Origin: Eustoma russellianum
Lineage: Eukaryota; Streptophyta; Magnoliopsida; Gentianales; Gentianaceae
Assembly: GCA_036186865.1 (NCBI GenBank)
Contig: AP025043.1
Span: forward strand, 37,574,539 to 37,638,538
Reading direction: 5' to 3'
DNA length: 64,000 nucleotides
Below are positions 45,172 through 55,705 of the stretch, piece after piece; positions within the stretch are counted from its first letter, which is position 1; each line of letters opens with the position of its first letter. Under the pieces are notes generated by a model. It saw only the letters and a program-made list of their open reading frames with translations. It was not told where the DNA came from and did no database searches. The position numbers and the translations under genes are program-made.

Positions 45172-45900
45172 ATGAAGCTAATTGTGTGGAACTGTTGGGG
45201 AGCAGTCTCCCCATCCTTTCGAACAGCTTATATGGAGATGCTACGAGAATATCGTCCAACAATGGTGTTCTTGTGCGAAACCCGCACAGAGAGTGTATAT
45301 GCAGAGTGGATGCTCTGACGGTGTCAGTTTACAAATATGGTTGCATCGTTAGCAAGGGGGTTCTCTGGGGGCCTTTGGTGCTTGTGGGACAACACGATAA
45401 TGGATGTTCAATGTCTCAACTGCACTGCGCAGGTTTTGAATCTATTGATCAAGACCGACGGTCATTCATGGTTACTTTCACTAGTGTACGCCTCCTCGAT
45501 CGTGGTTATCAGAGATGAGTTTTGTGACTATGTTGAACGAATGCACAGGTTTGTTAAAGTCTCGTGGCTGTTGATAAGGGACTTTAACCAAGTCACCAAC
45601 CAAGAAGACAAGCGGGGCGGTCGGGCAGTTAATGGTTACCCAGTTGAGTGCATGTGACGTATGGTTGATGCGTGTGATTTGTTCAAACTCCAGTTCTCTG
45701 GTCCCAGATTTACGTGGGATAACAAGAATAAACATACGGGCCGCCTCAGCATACAACAGCGGTTAGATCAGAGCTGGGCAAAATCGAAATAGCATGACCT
45801 CTTTCCACATGCAGGTATACAACATTTGCCGAAGGTACATTCGGACCATCACCCTTTGCTTCTAAGTCTTGATGAGATGCAGATTGTGCAGCGCACTGCT
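45172..45900 (+). pseudogene. LINE ORF2 endonuclease domain
   Basis: Starts MKLIVWNCWGAVSPSFRTAY with PTMVFLCET (the catalytic Asn and Glu positions of AP-type endonuclease). After a frameshift come GGLWCLWD, WLLIRDFNQVTNQEDKRGG (usual GDFN is RDFN) and, after a stop at 45658, FSGPRFTWDN, then HSDHHPLLL (conserved SDH). Stops and shifts occur near 45300, 45658 and 45790. Confidence 0.88.
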
Positions 45901-47573
45901 ATTCCCTTTAGATTCAACATTGCTTGGATGGAACATTCAGCCTTTCCAGACTTCATAAAAACAACCTGGGTAGATTTGCCAAGGGATCTTGCGGGAACAT
46001 TGAGAAATTTCATGGAGAGGGCCAGGCTGTGGAAGAAAGATGTTTATGGGAATGTCACGCAAAAGAAGAAACGTTGTTTAGCGCGTATCCAAGGTATTCA
46101 AGAAGCATTATCTATAAGACCGTCATGCTATCTATCCAACCTAGAGGTCAAGCTTGTGGATGAATATAATATGCTGACCAAGTTGGATGCTTTGTATTGG
46201 CAGCAACGCTCACGACTCAAATGGCTCACGAAAGGAAAACAAAATACTGGCTACTTCCATAGGATGGTTGCGACGCGTAGAAGGCCGAAGCAAGTGCTTC
46301 GGCTCAAATGTGGTACGGATGAATGGATATCAGACCCCAGTTTAACGAAAGAGAAGGTCTTTACATATTTTTCCAATTTATATTCTACTGGTTCAGCCGC
46401 TCTTACATCACCACCCGGACTCGAGTTCCCGACATTATCCCACTCGGATAAAAGGATGCTTAATCGTCCAGTGACACAGCGGGAGATTGAGGCTGCTCTT
46501 TTCCAGATGGGTCCTAACAAGGCCCCGGGACCTGATGGAATGCCACCGGCCTTTTATCAGAAGAATTAGGAAATTGTGCGATCGTCGGTATGTTTGTGAT
46601 GGAGGCATTTTGGGTGAAACACTTCCCAAAGGATTTAAACGAGACAATCTTTACGCTTATACCGAAGGTCAGTCATCCAGACAGTATTACCCAATTTCAA
46701 CCTATAGCGCTGACCAATGTCGTGGTCAAACTTATATCTAAAGCTATCGTGAATAGGTTGAAGTTGGTTATTCATTAGCTCGTAGCCCCTGAACAGTGTG
46801 CCTTTACAGCGGGACGTACAACATCAGAGAATATTATAGTGGCCCAAGAGTTAATTCACTCCATGCGCCAAAAAACCGGTAAAAGAGATTCGCTGGCGGT
46901 GAAAATGCGATAAGGTGGATTGGGGGTTTTTACGCAAGGTCTTACAAACTGCCGGCTTCAGTGGAGATTTGGTCATGCTGATAATGTATACGATTACCTT
47001 AGCTCGTCTATCGGTTATTTGGAACAGAGAACGCCTACAAATTTTTCAACCGACGCGAGGTATTCGTCAAGACGGCCCATTGGCGCCTTATATGTTTCTG
47101 TTGTGCATGGATGCACTAGTCCGTGCAATACAGCAGGCCGTGGATAGGCGGGAGTGGATACCTGTCAAAGCTTCCCGGTCAGGACCTGGAGTATCACACA
47201 TTTTTTTTGTTGACGATCTCTTATTGTTTGGAGAGGCCTCGGCAAAGCAGGCGCGGGTTATGGAGGGGATCTTGTCCCGCTTCTGTGCGATGTCTGGTCA
47301 ATGTGTAAGCCTCTCTAAATCACAATTCTTTGTGTCTAAGAATACTCTATCCGCTGTCATTGCAGAGTTGAACGATACATTACACATGAAGGCCACAGGT
47401 GACTTAGGTAAATATTTAGGAATACTGGTACTACATACCCGTGTGACATCAAGTACATACGAATTCATTGTGGATAAAATTCGAAATAGATTGTCTCATT
47501 GGAAAGCCAGGACCCTATCCCAGGTTGCACAAGCTTTACTTGTGAAATCTGTTCTCACAACACTTCCCACTTA
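45900..47573 (+). pseudogene. LINE ORF2 reverse transcriptase, 5' part
   Basis: Contains NKAPGPDGMPPAFYQKN (a stop replaces the following Trp at 46567), then in another frame IFTLIPKVSHPDSITQFQPI with VVVKLISKAIVNRLK, then AFTAGRTTSENIIVAQE. After a further shift it has GIRQDGPLAPYMFLLCMDAL (normally GIRQGDPLS) and the active site HIFFVDDLLLFGEA. It ends at ALLVKSVLTTLPTY, where the LTR retrotransposon interrupts it. The sense continues at 53398 with YVMQTSRIP. Confidence 0.92.
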
Positions 47574-48888
47574 TGATGTGATTCAAGGAGCCCTAAACAT
47601 ACAAGCTTCGCAAACAAGGGCCTTGAACATACAAACTCCACAAACAAGAAGTTTTTGCACAAATAGAAGATGTAAACTAAAGAGCTTCTTGTTCAAACAT
47701 GTACAAGATGAGCCAAGGAATGTATATGCATGATTTTTCAATGTTTATTGAGTCCATGATCTGATTGTCTAAGTGTTTCAATGCACATTATATGATGTAA
47801 GGGTTGGTGAGAGGGCATGATGGTCATTTCATGCGTTGTCATTGTAATATCGAGTCTAGTTGTTTGCGTTGTCTTTATTTTAGGTCTAGGATATTTTATA
47901 GAGTCTTGTAATATGTGTTTATAGTACTAATTACCGTTTTTGAGTGTTTTCTAAGGTGACAAGGCTAAATAAGGAAAGTGGCTTGGAGAGTCCCTATTTT
48001 TCAGGAAGGCAGCCAGACACCAGTCGGTATTTTGGACGTCTAGGTCGGAGTACTGATCCAAATGGGTTCAAACCAGTTGGAGGTTTCAGATAACTCAATT
48101 TTTGACGATTTTCATGTTTTACACTTTTGCTAATTCGGGCTACAAGATGGACCGAAATCAGGTTCAAGTTGGGAGTCCAGAATGGAAAGTACTGAAGATC
48201 ACTGGATGGATACCTAATCTTTGGAGACCCGTATCGTTGTCAGGAAGAGTCCAAATGAGGTGATTCAAAATCCCAAATTCAATGGAATTTCATGAGCTAC
48301 AACTTTTCTGAAGAGTGTAAACCCTAATTCGGCGTGTAAAAGCGGAGAGAAGCCAATAACCGACAGGATGTAATTCCAATTCGAGATTTTAGGGATTTGA
48401 ATTATGTAATCTTCCTTGATTAGCTTTGACTTATCTTTTATGTAAATTTGATTTAGATTGATAGGTAGTATTCTTATGACTTTGATTGATTAGTTAACTT
48501 TTAGGAATATAAAAATATAGCATTATATTATGACAAAAAACGGCAGTAGATAGTTCAGATTTTTCAGAATTGAGTTTAACATTTTGGGCTGCCATAGTGC
48601 TCTTCCTCTTGTGTGTTTTTCTTTGGTTTTTACAAATTAAAATCAAGGCTAGATCCAATCAAGGTTTGAGCAAACCTAGTTGGTGAATCACAATCCAAGG
48701 ATACGGAACGACGTGTTGGATTGGGAGATTCGAATTGCTCAACGTAGATTGCTCAACGTAGACGTTGTTGACTTCTCTTGTCCAAGAAGGTGGTGTTTGC
48801 GCCATTGTCCCACGCAAGGGTTGATCAAAGGTGTCTTTTGGAGTTGAAAGAAGCGATCGTCATTTCAATACGATCAAAGATCGTATCA
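47574..48888 (+). repeat. 5' LTR of the gag-only element
   Basis: Begins tgatgtgattcaaggagccc, ends gatcgtatca. Contains a 14-bp tandem duplication absent from the 3' LTR. Confidence 0.95.
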
Positions 48889-48891
48889 AAT

Positions 48892-48903
48892 TGGTATCAA
48901 AGC
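48892..48903 (+). other. Primer-binding site
   Basis: tggtatcaaagc, one mismatch from the initiator methionine tRNA complement, three bases after the LTR. Confidence 0.85.
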
Positions 48904-50363
48904 GAAGGTTTCTTCTTTACAACTCGCATATCCTTCTTTCTCTTATTTTTTTCTCACTGTTTTCTTCCTGTACCCAAACACCCATCACTCCATCTCTGTT
49001 CTTTATTTTTTTACCTCAATTTCCTTGTCATCTTGTTCACAAAAAAAGGGCTGCGTTTGTTTTTTATTCTTCTGGTCAACATATATATAGAAAGCAAAAG
49101 GAGAAACGTAGTCCTATGTCTCTTGCCTCAGATCACGTTGAATTTTGCTACGACGCACAAAACTTTAGACCTTGCGAATAATTTGTACTCTTAACATTTC
49201 ATGGTCAATTCTTTACACACACTTAACAATAGGTTCATTGAGTCAGAATTTAAATTCAGCCATAGCATATAAATTTAGTCCATTGCTTAAAAGTGCTACC
49301 TAGTGTCACTCGTAAATCTTGTTGCTAACGAAGCTTTTAGTTGAGTTTAGACTTGTGTGACTTGATTGCATTGTTGCTTGATTAGTGTTGCAATTTTCTT
49401 GTATCCAAGACCATTGGTGTCCTTATCACTATTCGGCCAAACCCTTGAGCTTACAACAAAACCATTTTATCAACACCAACGATTCCATAACAAAGCATCA
49501 CAAGGCCTCCTACAGTTACAGGAGAGATAAAGCTTACGCACAAGGGTACAGTTCTTTTTGTGGAGCAGAGAGGTTAGTTGCAAAACTGTCATACCTCTGA
49601 AGCAGGCAATAAACGTTTGGCTATGATATTTGCCTCTTAGACCGAAAACAAAATAAAACATTCGGTAGAATATTAAAAGAGCCAAGAAAAAAAAAAGAAA
49701 CAAAGAAAAAAAATCGGCAAAAAAAAAGAAGAAGAGAACACGAGACCCTCGAAGGAAAAAGGGCAAGCTGCAATTTGTCCTAAATTCTGCAACAAATAAA
49801 GTTAAGTTGTTGATAGATATTGTTTCCTATCAAGCCCATCATCATATTACACAAAACCGTGTCTTTTGAAGCCACAAAATACTACACCATTCATTGTCTT
49901 TACACTTGGATACTTGATTGTTGTAATTGAATCAACAACTTGTGATTAATTTGCATAAGGCTAAGGTTAACTAAAGATTGCCCAGGGCAACCCTTAGTTT
50001 TCTTTGGCTCAGCCTTTGACATAATTTTTGGTCTCATTTTTCCTTGATTCTTAGAAGGTTAAGTGAGTTAAATTGTCTTGTTCTTGGCTTGATACCTTTG
50101 CTTATTAGTTGCTGAAATTTGGGTGACACATTGGAGAATAGGGCGCAATTGATCATCGGATTGTGTTAGCCACTTGAGGAGCTTGCTTTGGTTGTATCTA
50201 GCCCAAGATTGGCCGAGGAAAGCACAAACTTGAGTGACTATACAAGAGCGAGAGAGGAACATACACTTTGATTTTGATTTTTTTTACTAACGTAACGAAA
50301 TCTCTTTTGTCTTTGTGTTAGTTTTCCTTTTCTTGTTTTCTTTATTTCATTTTAGGAGAAAAT
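48904..50363 (+). other. Leader of the gag-only element
   Basis: A 1.46-kb untranslated leader with no supported ORF. The stretch around 49960-50045 (aaggttaactaaagattgcc) is shared with the leader of copy 1, reverse complement of 15270-15345. A packaging role is possible but inferred. Confidence 0.55.
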
Positions 50364-52250
50364 ATGTCGTCAACCGATGCCGTAGCAGAGGAGACAAGGG
50401 TTGAAGTGTCTCTTCAAAAGGTGTTGGAGAAATTGCAAGAAATCTCCAACAAGGTGGAAGAATTGGATTTAAGAACCCTGAATCAACAAAGTTCACAAGT
50501 TGAAGAGTTGGTTGGCACCATTTGGGGAGTCATGTGTTATGAGCATGACTACGACGAGGTTGAAAAACGTATGATTACCTTTGGAAAATCAAATGGTATT
50601 TGGGTAAGAAATTGGTATTGCAAAGTGCCTGAGTTTCAAATTTATCCTCAACACGATAAAGATGTTAAAGCATATTACAATGAATTTCTAGATGACTTAT
50701 ATTATGCTCACATTGAAGAGATTGAAGAATTAACCATGATTAGATTCATTGCTGGGTTAAATAAAGAGATTGCACATGAAATGATGCATTGTAGATATGA
50801 ATCACTTGAAGCTATGTATGAGCATGCAACCAACATTGAGAATAGGATAAAATTTAAGAAGGGCATGGATGATTTTTTTGCTAAAATGCATAAGCGTGGC
50901 AAAGCTGAAATTGTTTCTAAAAAGGAGCAAAAAGCTGAAATTGTACCTAAAGTTGATGCTAACACAAAACCGAAAGTTGATTTATTCCCACATGACTTGA
51001 ATGAGGTCAAAGTTAATGCATCTAATGAGCATGAGTTGCATGATAATACAGCTGATTTTCATGATGAAATCTTGAACGAATTGCATGAGAAAAAGAGTGA
51101 ACACGAGGATGATTTACATGTTGAAGTAGCATCGCCTATTTGTCTTGATTTGTGTTCACCACGTGTATCGTGCAATCTTGAGTTAAGATCTGAATTTGAA
51201 CTTATGTCGCATGAATTACTTGATGATTTAAATGATGAATTGGATGCATCTAAGTTGGATGAACCTGAGTTGATAGTTAAGAGTGTTGGATCGGTTGTGG
51301 CTAAATCTTTTAAAGTGTGTGTTGAACTGCCTAGTCTACATTGTTTTCATGACCCTTTTCATATGCATTATACGCACACGGCCTTTAGCATGATCAATTC
51401 CCATAGTATGCTTGTTCATAGGATGATTCATGTTATGTTTGCTCATAAGAGATGCCATATCACATTGTCTTATTTCCCTTTCCAAATCTTGGTGACATGT
51501 GACTTTGTTTTCCATGATAAATTGTTGGTCTATTTCTTGATTGAGTTTGAATGTTCGTTGCATGATGGATTTTGGTTGCATCCTAGACATTCATGTTTGA
51601 TTAAGAGAAGCATGACTATACACCCTAAACACATCAAAAAGAGGTTTGTGTTGACGTGGAGTTGTGTTCTAGTGTGTGATAAGTCTTTCTTTTAGAAGTT
51701 TCATAAGTGTCTCTCGGGTACTTTGTTAATGCATCCTAAGCATGTGAAAGTGAAGATACAAAAGAGGTATGACTCTACTCCTTATTTATCTCTTTGCCAT
51801 CATCTTTTACATGTTCATGATTCTACATATGCATTTATTGAGTTAGAGTTTGATGTATATATCTTTGTGCACCCTAAACATGTTAGGAAGAGGTGTTTAT
51901 TGATGTCTAGATGTGTCATAATTGGAGTACGTGATCATCCTAAGCATGTTAGACTTAAATTATGTATGATCATTACACTTGGTTTGTTTGTACTTGTATC
52001 GTATGTAGTTCATGAGTCATTTATGGAGTATCCCTCTTATCCATTTGTGTGTTTAGATTCGAGGTCGAATCTTTTTGAGGAGGGAGGGAATGATGCGATT
52101 CAAGGAGCCCTAAACATACAAGCTTCACAAACAAGGGCCTTGAACATACAAACTCCACAAACAAGAAGTTTTTGCACAAATAGAAGATGTAAACTAAAGA
52201 GCTTCTTGTTCAAACATGTACAAGATGAGCCAAGGAATGTATATGCATGA
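50364..52250 (+). CDS. Gag-like protein with HPKH motifs, one in-frame UAG
   Basis: 443 codons run open to a TAG at 51693-51695. The same frame then continues without further stop to 52250, which is 53 codons inside the 3' LTR. Residues 1-~50 form a coiled coil (LQKVLEKLQEISNKVEELDL). Residues ~90-170 resemble the retrotransposon gag core (KVPEFQIYPQHDKDVKAYYN, then LTMIRFIAGLNKEIAHEMM). A Lys-rich stretch and an acidic His/Asp/Glu/Leu region follow. The last third, including beyond the stop, has recurring LHPRH, IHPKHIKKR, MHPKHVKVK, VHPKHVRKR and DHPKHVRLK. No zinc knuckle is present. The gag part probably packages element RNA; the HPKH part is of unknown role. It may be alive, or the UAG may mark decay. 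Confidence 0.75.
52077..52090 (+). other. Polypurine tract
   Basis: gaggagggagggaa directly before the 3' LTR start tgatgcg. Confidence 0.9.
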
Positions 52251-53392
52251 TTTTTCAATGTTTATTGAGTCCATGATCTGATTGTCTAAGTGTTTCAATG
52301 CACATTATATGATGTAAGGGTTGGTGAGAGGGCAGGATGGTCATTTCATGCGTTGTCATTGTAATATCGAGTCTAGTTGTTTGCGTTGTCTTTATTTTAG
52401 GTCTAGGATATTTTATAGAGTCTTGTAATATGTGTTTATAGTACTAATTACCGTTTTTGAGTGTTTTCTAAGGTGACAAGGCTAAATAAGGAAAGTGGCT
52501 TGGAGAGTCCCTATTTTTCAGGAAGGCAGCCAAACACTAGTCAGTATTTTGGACGTCTAGGTCGGAGTACTGATCCAAATGGGTTCAAACCACTTGAAGG
52601 TTTCAGATAACTCAATTTGTGACGATTTTCATGTTTTACACTTTTGCTAATTCGGTCTACAAGATGGACCGAAATCAGGTGCAAGTTGGGAGTCCAGAAT
52701 GAAAAGTACTGAAGATCACTGGATGGATACCTAATCTTTGGAGACCCGTATCTCTGTTAGGAAGAGTCCAAATGAGGTGATTCAAAATCCCAAATTCAAT
52801 GGAATTTCATGAGCTACAACTTTGCTGAAGAGTGTAAACCCTAATTCGGCGTGTAAAAGTGGAGAGAAGCCAATAACCAACAGGGTGTAATTCCAATTCG
52901 AGATTTTAGGGATTTGAATTATGTAATCTTCCTTGATTAGCTTTGACTTATCTTTTATGTAAATTTGATTTAGATTGATAGGTAGTATTCTTAGAACTTT
53001 GATTGATTAGTTAACTTTTAGGAATATAAAAATATAGCATTATATTATGACAAAAAACGGCAGTAGATAGTTCAGAGTTTTCAGAATTGAGTTTAACATT
53101 TTGGGCAGCCATAGTGCTCTTCCTCTTGTGAGTTTTTCCTTTGGTTTTTACAAATTAAAATCAAGGCTAGATCCAATCAAGGTTTGAGCAAACCTAGTTG
53201 GTGAATCACAATCCAAGGATACGGAACGACGTGTTGGATTGGGAGATTCGAATTGCTCAACGTAGACGTTGTTGACTTCTCTTGTCCAAGAAGGTGGTGT
53301 TTGCGCCATTGTCCCACGCAAGGGTTGATCAAAGGTGTCTTTTGGAGTTGAAAGAAGCGATCGTCATTTCAATACGATCAAAGATCGTATCA
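52091..53392 (+). repeat. 3' LTR of the gag-only element
   Basis: Begins tgatgcgattcaaggagc, ends gatcgtatca, followed by the TSD actta. Near-identical to 47574-48888. Confidence 0.95.
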
Positions 53393-53397
53393 ACTTA

Positions 53398-54373
53398 TGT
53401 TATGCAGACATCGAGAATCCCCAGTGGGACACTAGATAAGTTGGAGAAGCATATCCAAAAAAATTTTTGGGATGAGTTGGATGGTAGTAAGTGGTTACAT
53501 TATCTTTCGTGGGATGTTATTTGCAACTCTAAGGCGATGGGTGGGCTTGGTATTAAGAAACTCGGGCAGATGAATATGTCGTTTATTATGAAGTTGTGTT
53601 GGTCATTGCTAGTGGACCGGGAGAAATTATGGACAAAGATTCTGTGGATCAAATATGGTTCTCCGCTTAGCGAGTGTGTTCGTAAAAATGTTTGGGCAGT
53701 TCGGCATGGGATACGTGGCTGTATCCCGGATATGCTACAGGGGCTGGAAGTTTTGCATGACCCCGAGGGAGATCTGGGTGTCATTTATAAGTGGAGACCA
53801 ACTGCATCGGAAAAATTTGAGGTTGCAAGTGCATACGAATTTTTGACGGCTGAAACCGGAGACTTATCTTCGCAGGCATGGAATCGAGTGTGGAAGTTGA
53901 AAGGCCCCCATCGTCTGAACTTTTTCTTGTGGAGAATGCGCCACAACACGTTACCCACAGTCAGTTTCCTGAGCCGCAGGCATCTGTTGAGCTCAGCCAT
54001 CTGCCCTATCTGTGGCCCGTCAGCTGTAAATAGCTTACACGAGATCCGCGATAACACTTGGGCAGCTCAGGTTTGGAGGAAACTTGTACAGTGCGACCAC
54101 TGGAACGCGTTTGTTGCATCAGCTAGCCTACAAGTGTGGGTCGACTTCAGTTTGGAGAATGACCTCTGTGGTCCGATGGTAAAGATTCGATGGGCTTATT
54201 TGTTTTGGGAGACTGCTTATAGGATTTGGTACTGGCGGAATGGCTACCTACATGGTAGAAAACTGGATCGCGCACCCCCTTGGATATTTGCTACTGAAGT
54301 TGTGAGTAGGGTTAAGGCAGCGCAAATAGCTTTTGGCGTGGAATATTTGGAACCACACATTGAGAATGGATAG
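53398..54373 (+). pseudogene. LINE ORF2, 3' part (reverse transcriptase end and zf-RVT)
   Basis: Resumes with YVMQTSRIPSGTLDKLEKHI, completing LPTY from the other side of the LTR element. It continues through FWDELDGSKWLHYLSWDVIC, KAMGGLGIKKLGQMNMSFIM and a zf-RVT domain (RLNFFLWRMRHNTLPTVSFL, CPICG). After 54060 it has a long Trp-rich C-terminus (RIWYWRNGYLHGRK) where RNase H would be expected; I see no RNase H motif. The open frame is intact for ~320 codons, better preserved than the 5' part. It ends at TAG 54371, about 85 bases before the A tail. Confidence 0.9.
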
Positions 54374-54473
54374 TCTTTCTTTTACGGAATTATTTTGATG
54401 TAAATCCTTTTGGCTTATTTCTTCATATTAATGAAAATCGATCCATTTGGAGCAAAAAAATGGATGATGTGTT

Positions 54474-55705
54474 CACTTCTTAAGAGGCCACATCGTCATT
54501 TTTCTAATTTTCAACCAATTTTACTCCTACTTTGAGTATTAACTTCTTATTCAACTGGTATTATAATTGAGTGATTCAAAAGCCTAAAGTCATCTATTAA
54601 TTACGTAGAAAATTTAGGACTTATTAATTTCCGCTTTTGATTAACGGACGCTAATTATAATTGAACTCAAGGTATGTTACTAACCAATGTTGGCAACTTT
54701 GAACAAACTCATTTCCTCTTATTTCTCCAACATGCTATACTTGTTTCTGGGTTCCGGTTGATTATGGTTGTCTTGCGCCTTCTTTCCAACGTATTTCAGG
54801 GGATGGTCTTTTGACTTTGGATGAAGCTCTAAAGGTATGGAGGGAGGTCACGTAATCAAATGCTACAATTATATTTGAATTTGTAGTACAAAATCAATTG
54901 AGATGTGAAGTTATTCCGAGATCAAAACAATTACAAGTTATTCAAAAGTTGAAGCACTTAGAGCTTCAATCTAGATTTGAAGCCATTTCAACATTAAAGT
55001 AATTAGAGTCTTAATAAAACAACAACAACATTACCCTATTGACTTGGAGGCTCCCGTCTATGACGGTGTAGTCTTAATGCTAAAACCTTTAAATCAATTA
55101 GAGTCTTAAGACTAAAACTTTTATGTTTTGATATGTAAAACAACACTTATGTTCCAAGTTTAGCGCTAGAATGGTAATAACTTCAAGACTAAAACGGCTA
55201 CAAATTTAGGGTTGAGATTTATTTGACAACACTTTCAACTGTATCAATTTATTGTTTCGGTATAATTTTTTTTTCCCACTTTCTTCATGTGTATAGCAAA
55301 AGCAAACATTCGTTAATGTTGTCATCATATTCCAAATAACTTATTATAATATTAAAGAAAATAAACTCTTCCTATAATATACTTGGAAGACAACATTAAT
55401 ATGATTAATTTACTGGGATCTCGGTAACAATATTGCGATCTTGATAAATCAATAAACATGTTTAACATTACAGTGATTTTATCAATATGATCCTGGTACA
55501 CTATGATCTCCAGTTTTACATAACTTCATCATGGGGTGTATACATTAGTATTAGTGTCTTATGCTATGATACTGGTGAGAAAAAGTGTGAGCGTAACTTC
55601 TTTAAAAACCATGAGATTATAGTTGCATGTGACTTTTCGTAAAAAAAACTTTTAAAAAAATTCAAAGGAGTGTAGTGTGAAACGATTAGTAATTTATTGG
55701 CCGAC
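54474..55705. other. Intergenic stretch
   Basis: AT-rich, no gene, no RNA and no clear element seen. Confidence 0.45.

Larger units (their letters stand above)
47574..53392 (+). mobile_element. Non-autonomous gag-only LTR retrotransposon, complete copy 2
   Basis: LTRs 47574-48888 (1315 bp) and 52091-53392 (1302 bp) begin TGATG and end TATCA. TSD actta at 47569-47573 and 53393-53397, perfect. Primer site tggtatcaaagc at 48892 and polypurine tract at 52077-52090. The LTRs are almost identical by eye; the main difference is a 14-bp tandem duplication (attgctcaacgtag) in the 5' LTR near 48740, so the insertion is recent. The only ORF is gag-like with HPKH motifs (50364-52250). No protease, integrase or reverse transcriptase. 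It should depend on a Ty3/gypsy-type helper, as suggested by the end of its ORF (NLFEEGGND) running into the polypurine tract. Confidence 0.93.
43333..54457 (+). mobile_element. L1-type LINE, split by an LTR retrotransposon
   Basis: A 16-bp perfect TSD, aaatggatgatgtgtt, flanks it at 43317-43332 and 54458-54473. The 3' end is a short A tail (gcaaaaaaa). Removing the nested element and its duplicated ACTTA gives about 5.3 kb, a plausible full length. Order: ORF1 (43388-~45165), endonuclease (45172-~45900), reverse transcriptase (~46200-47573), interruption by the LTR element 47574-53392, then the rest of reverse transcriptase and zf-RVT (53398-54370). Stops and frameshifts in ORF2 show it is inactive. 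Confidence 0.93.

Noticed and set aside
50708..51590. Minus-strand frames across the gag-like ORF
   Set aside because: Antisense shadows without recognisable features.
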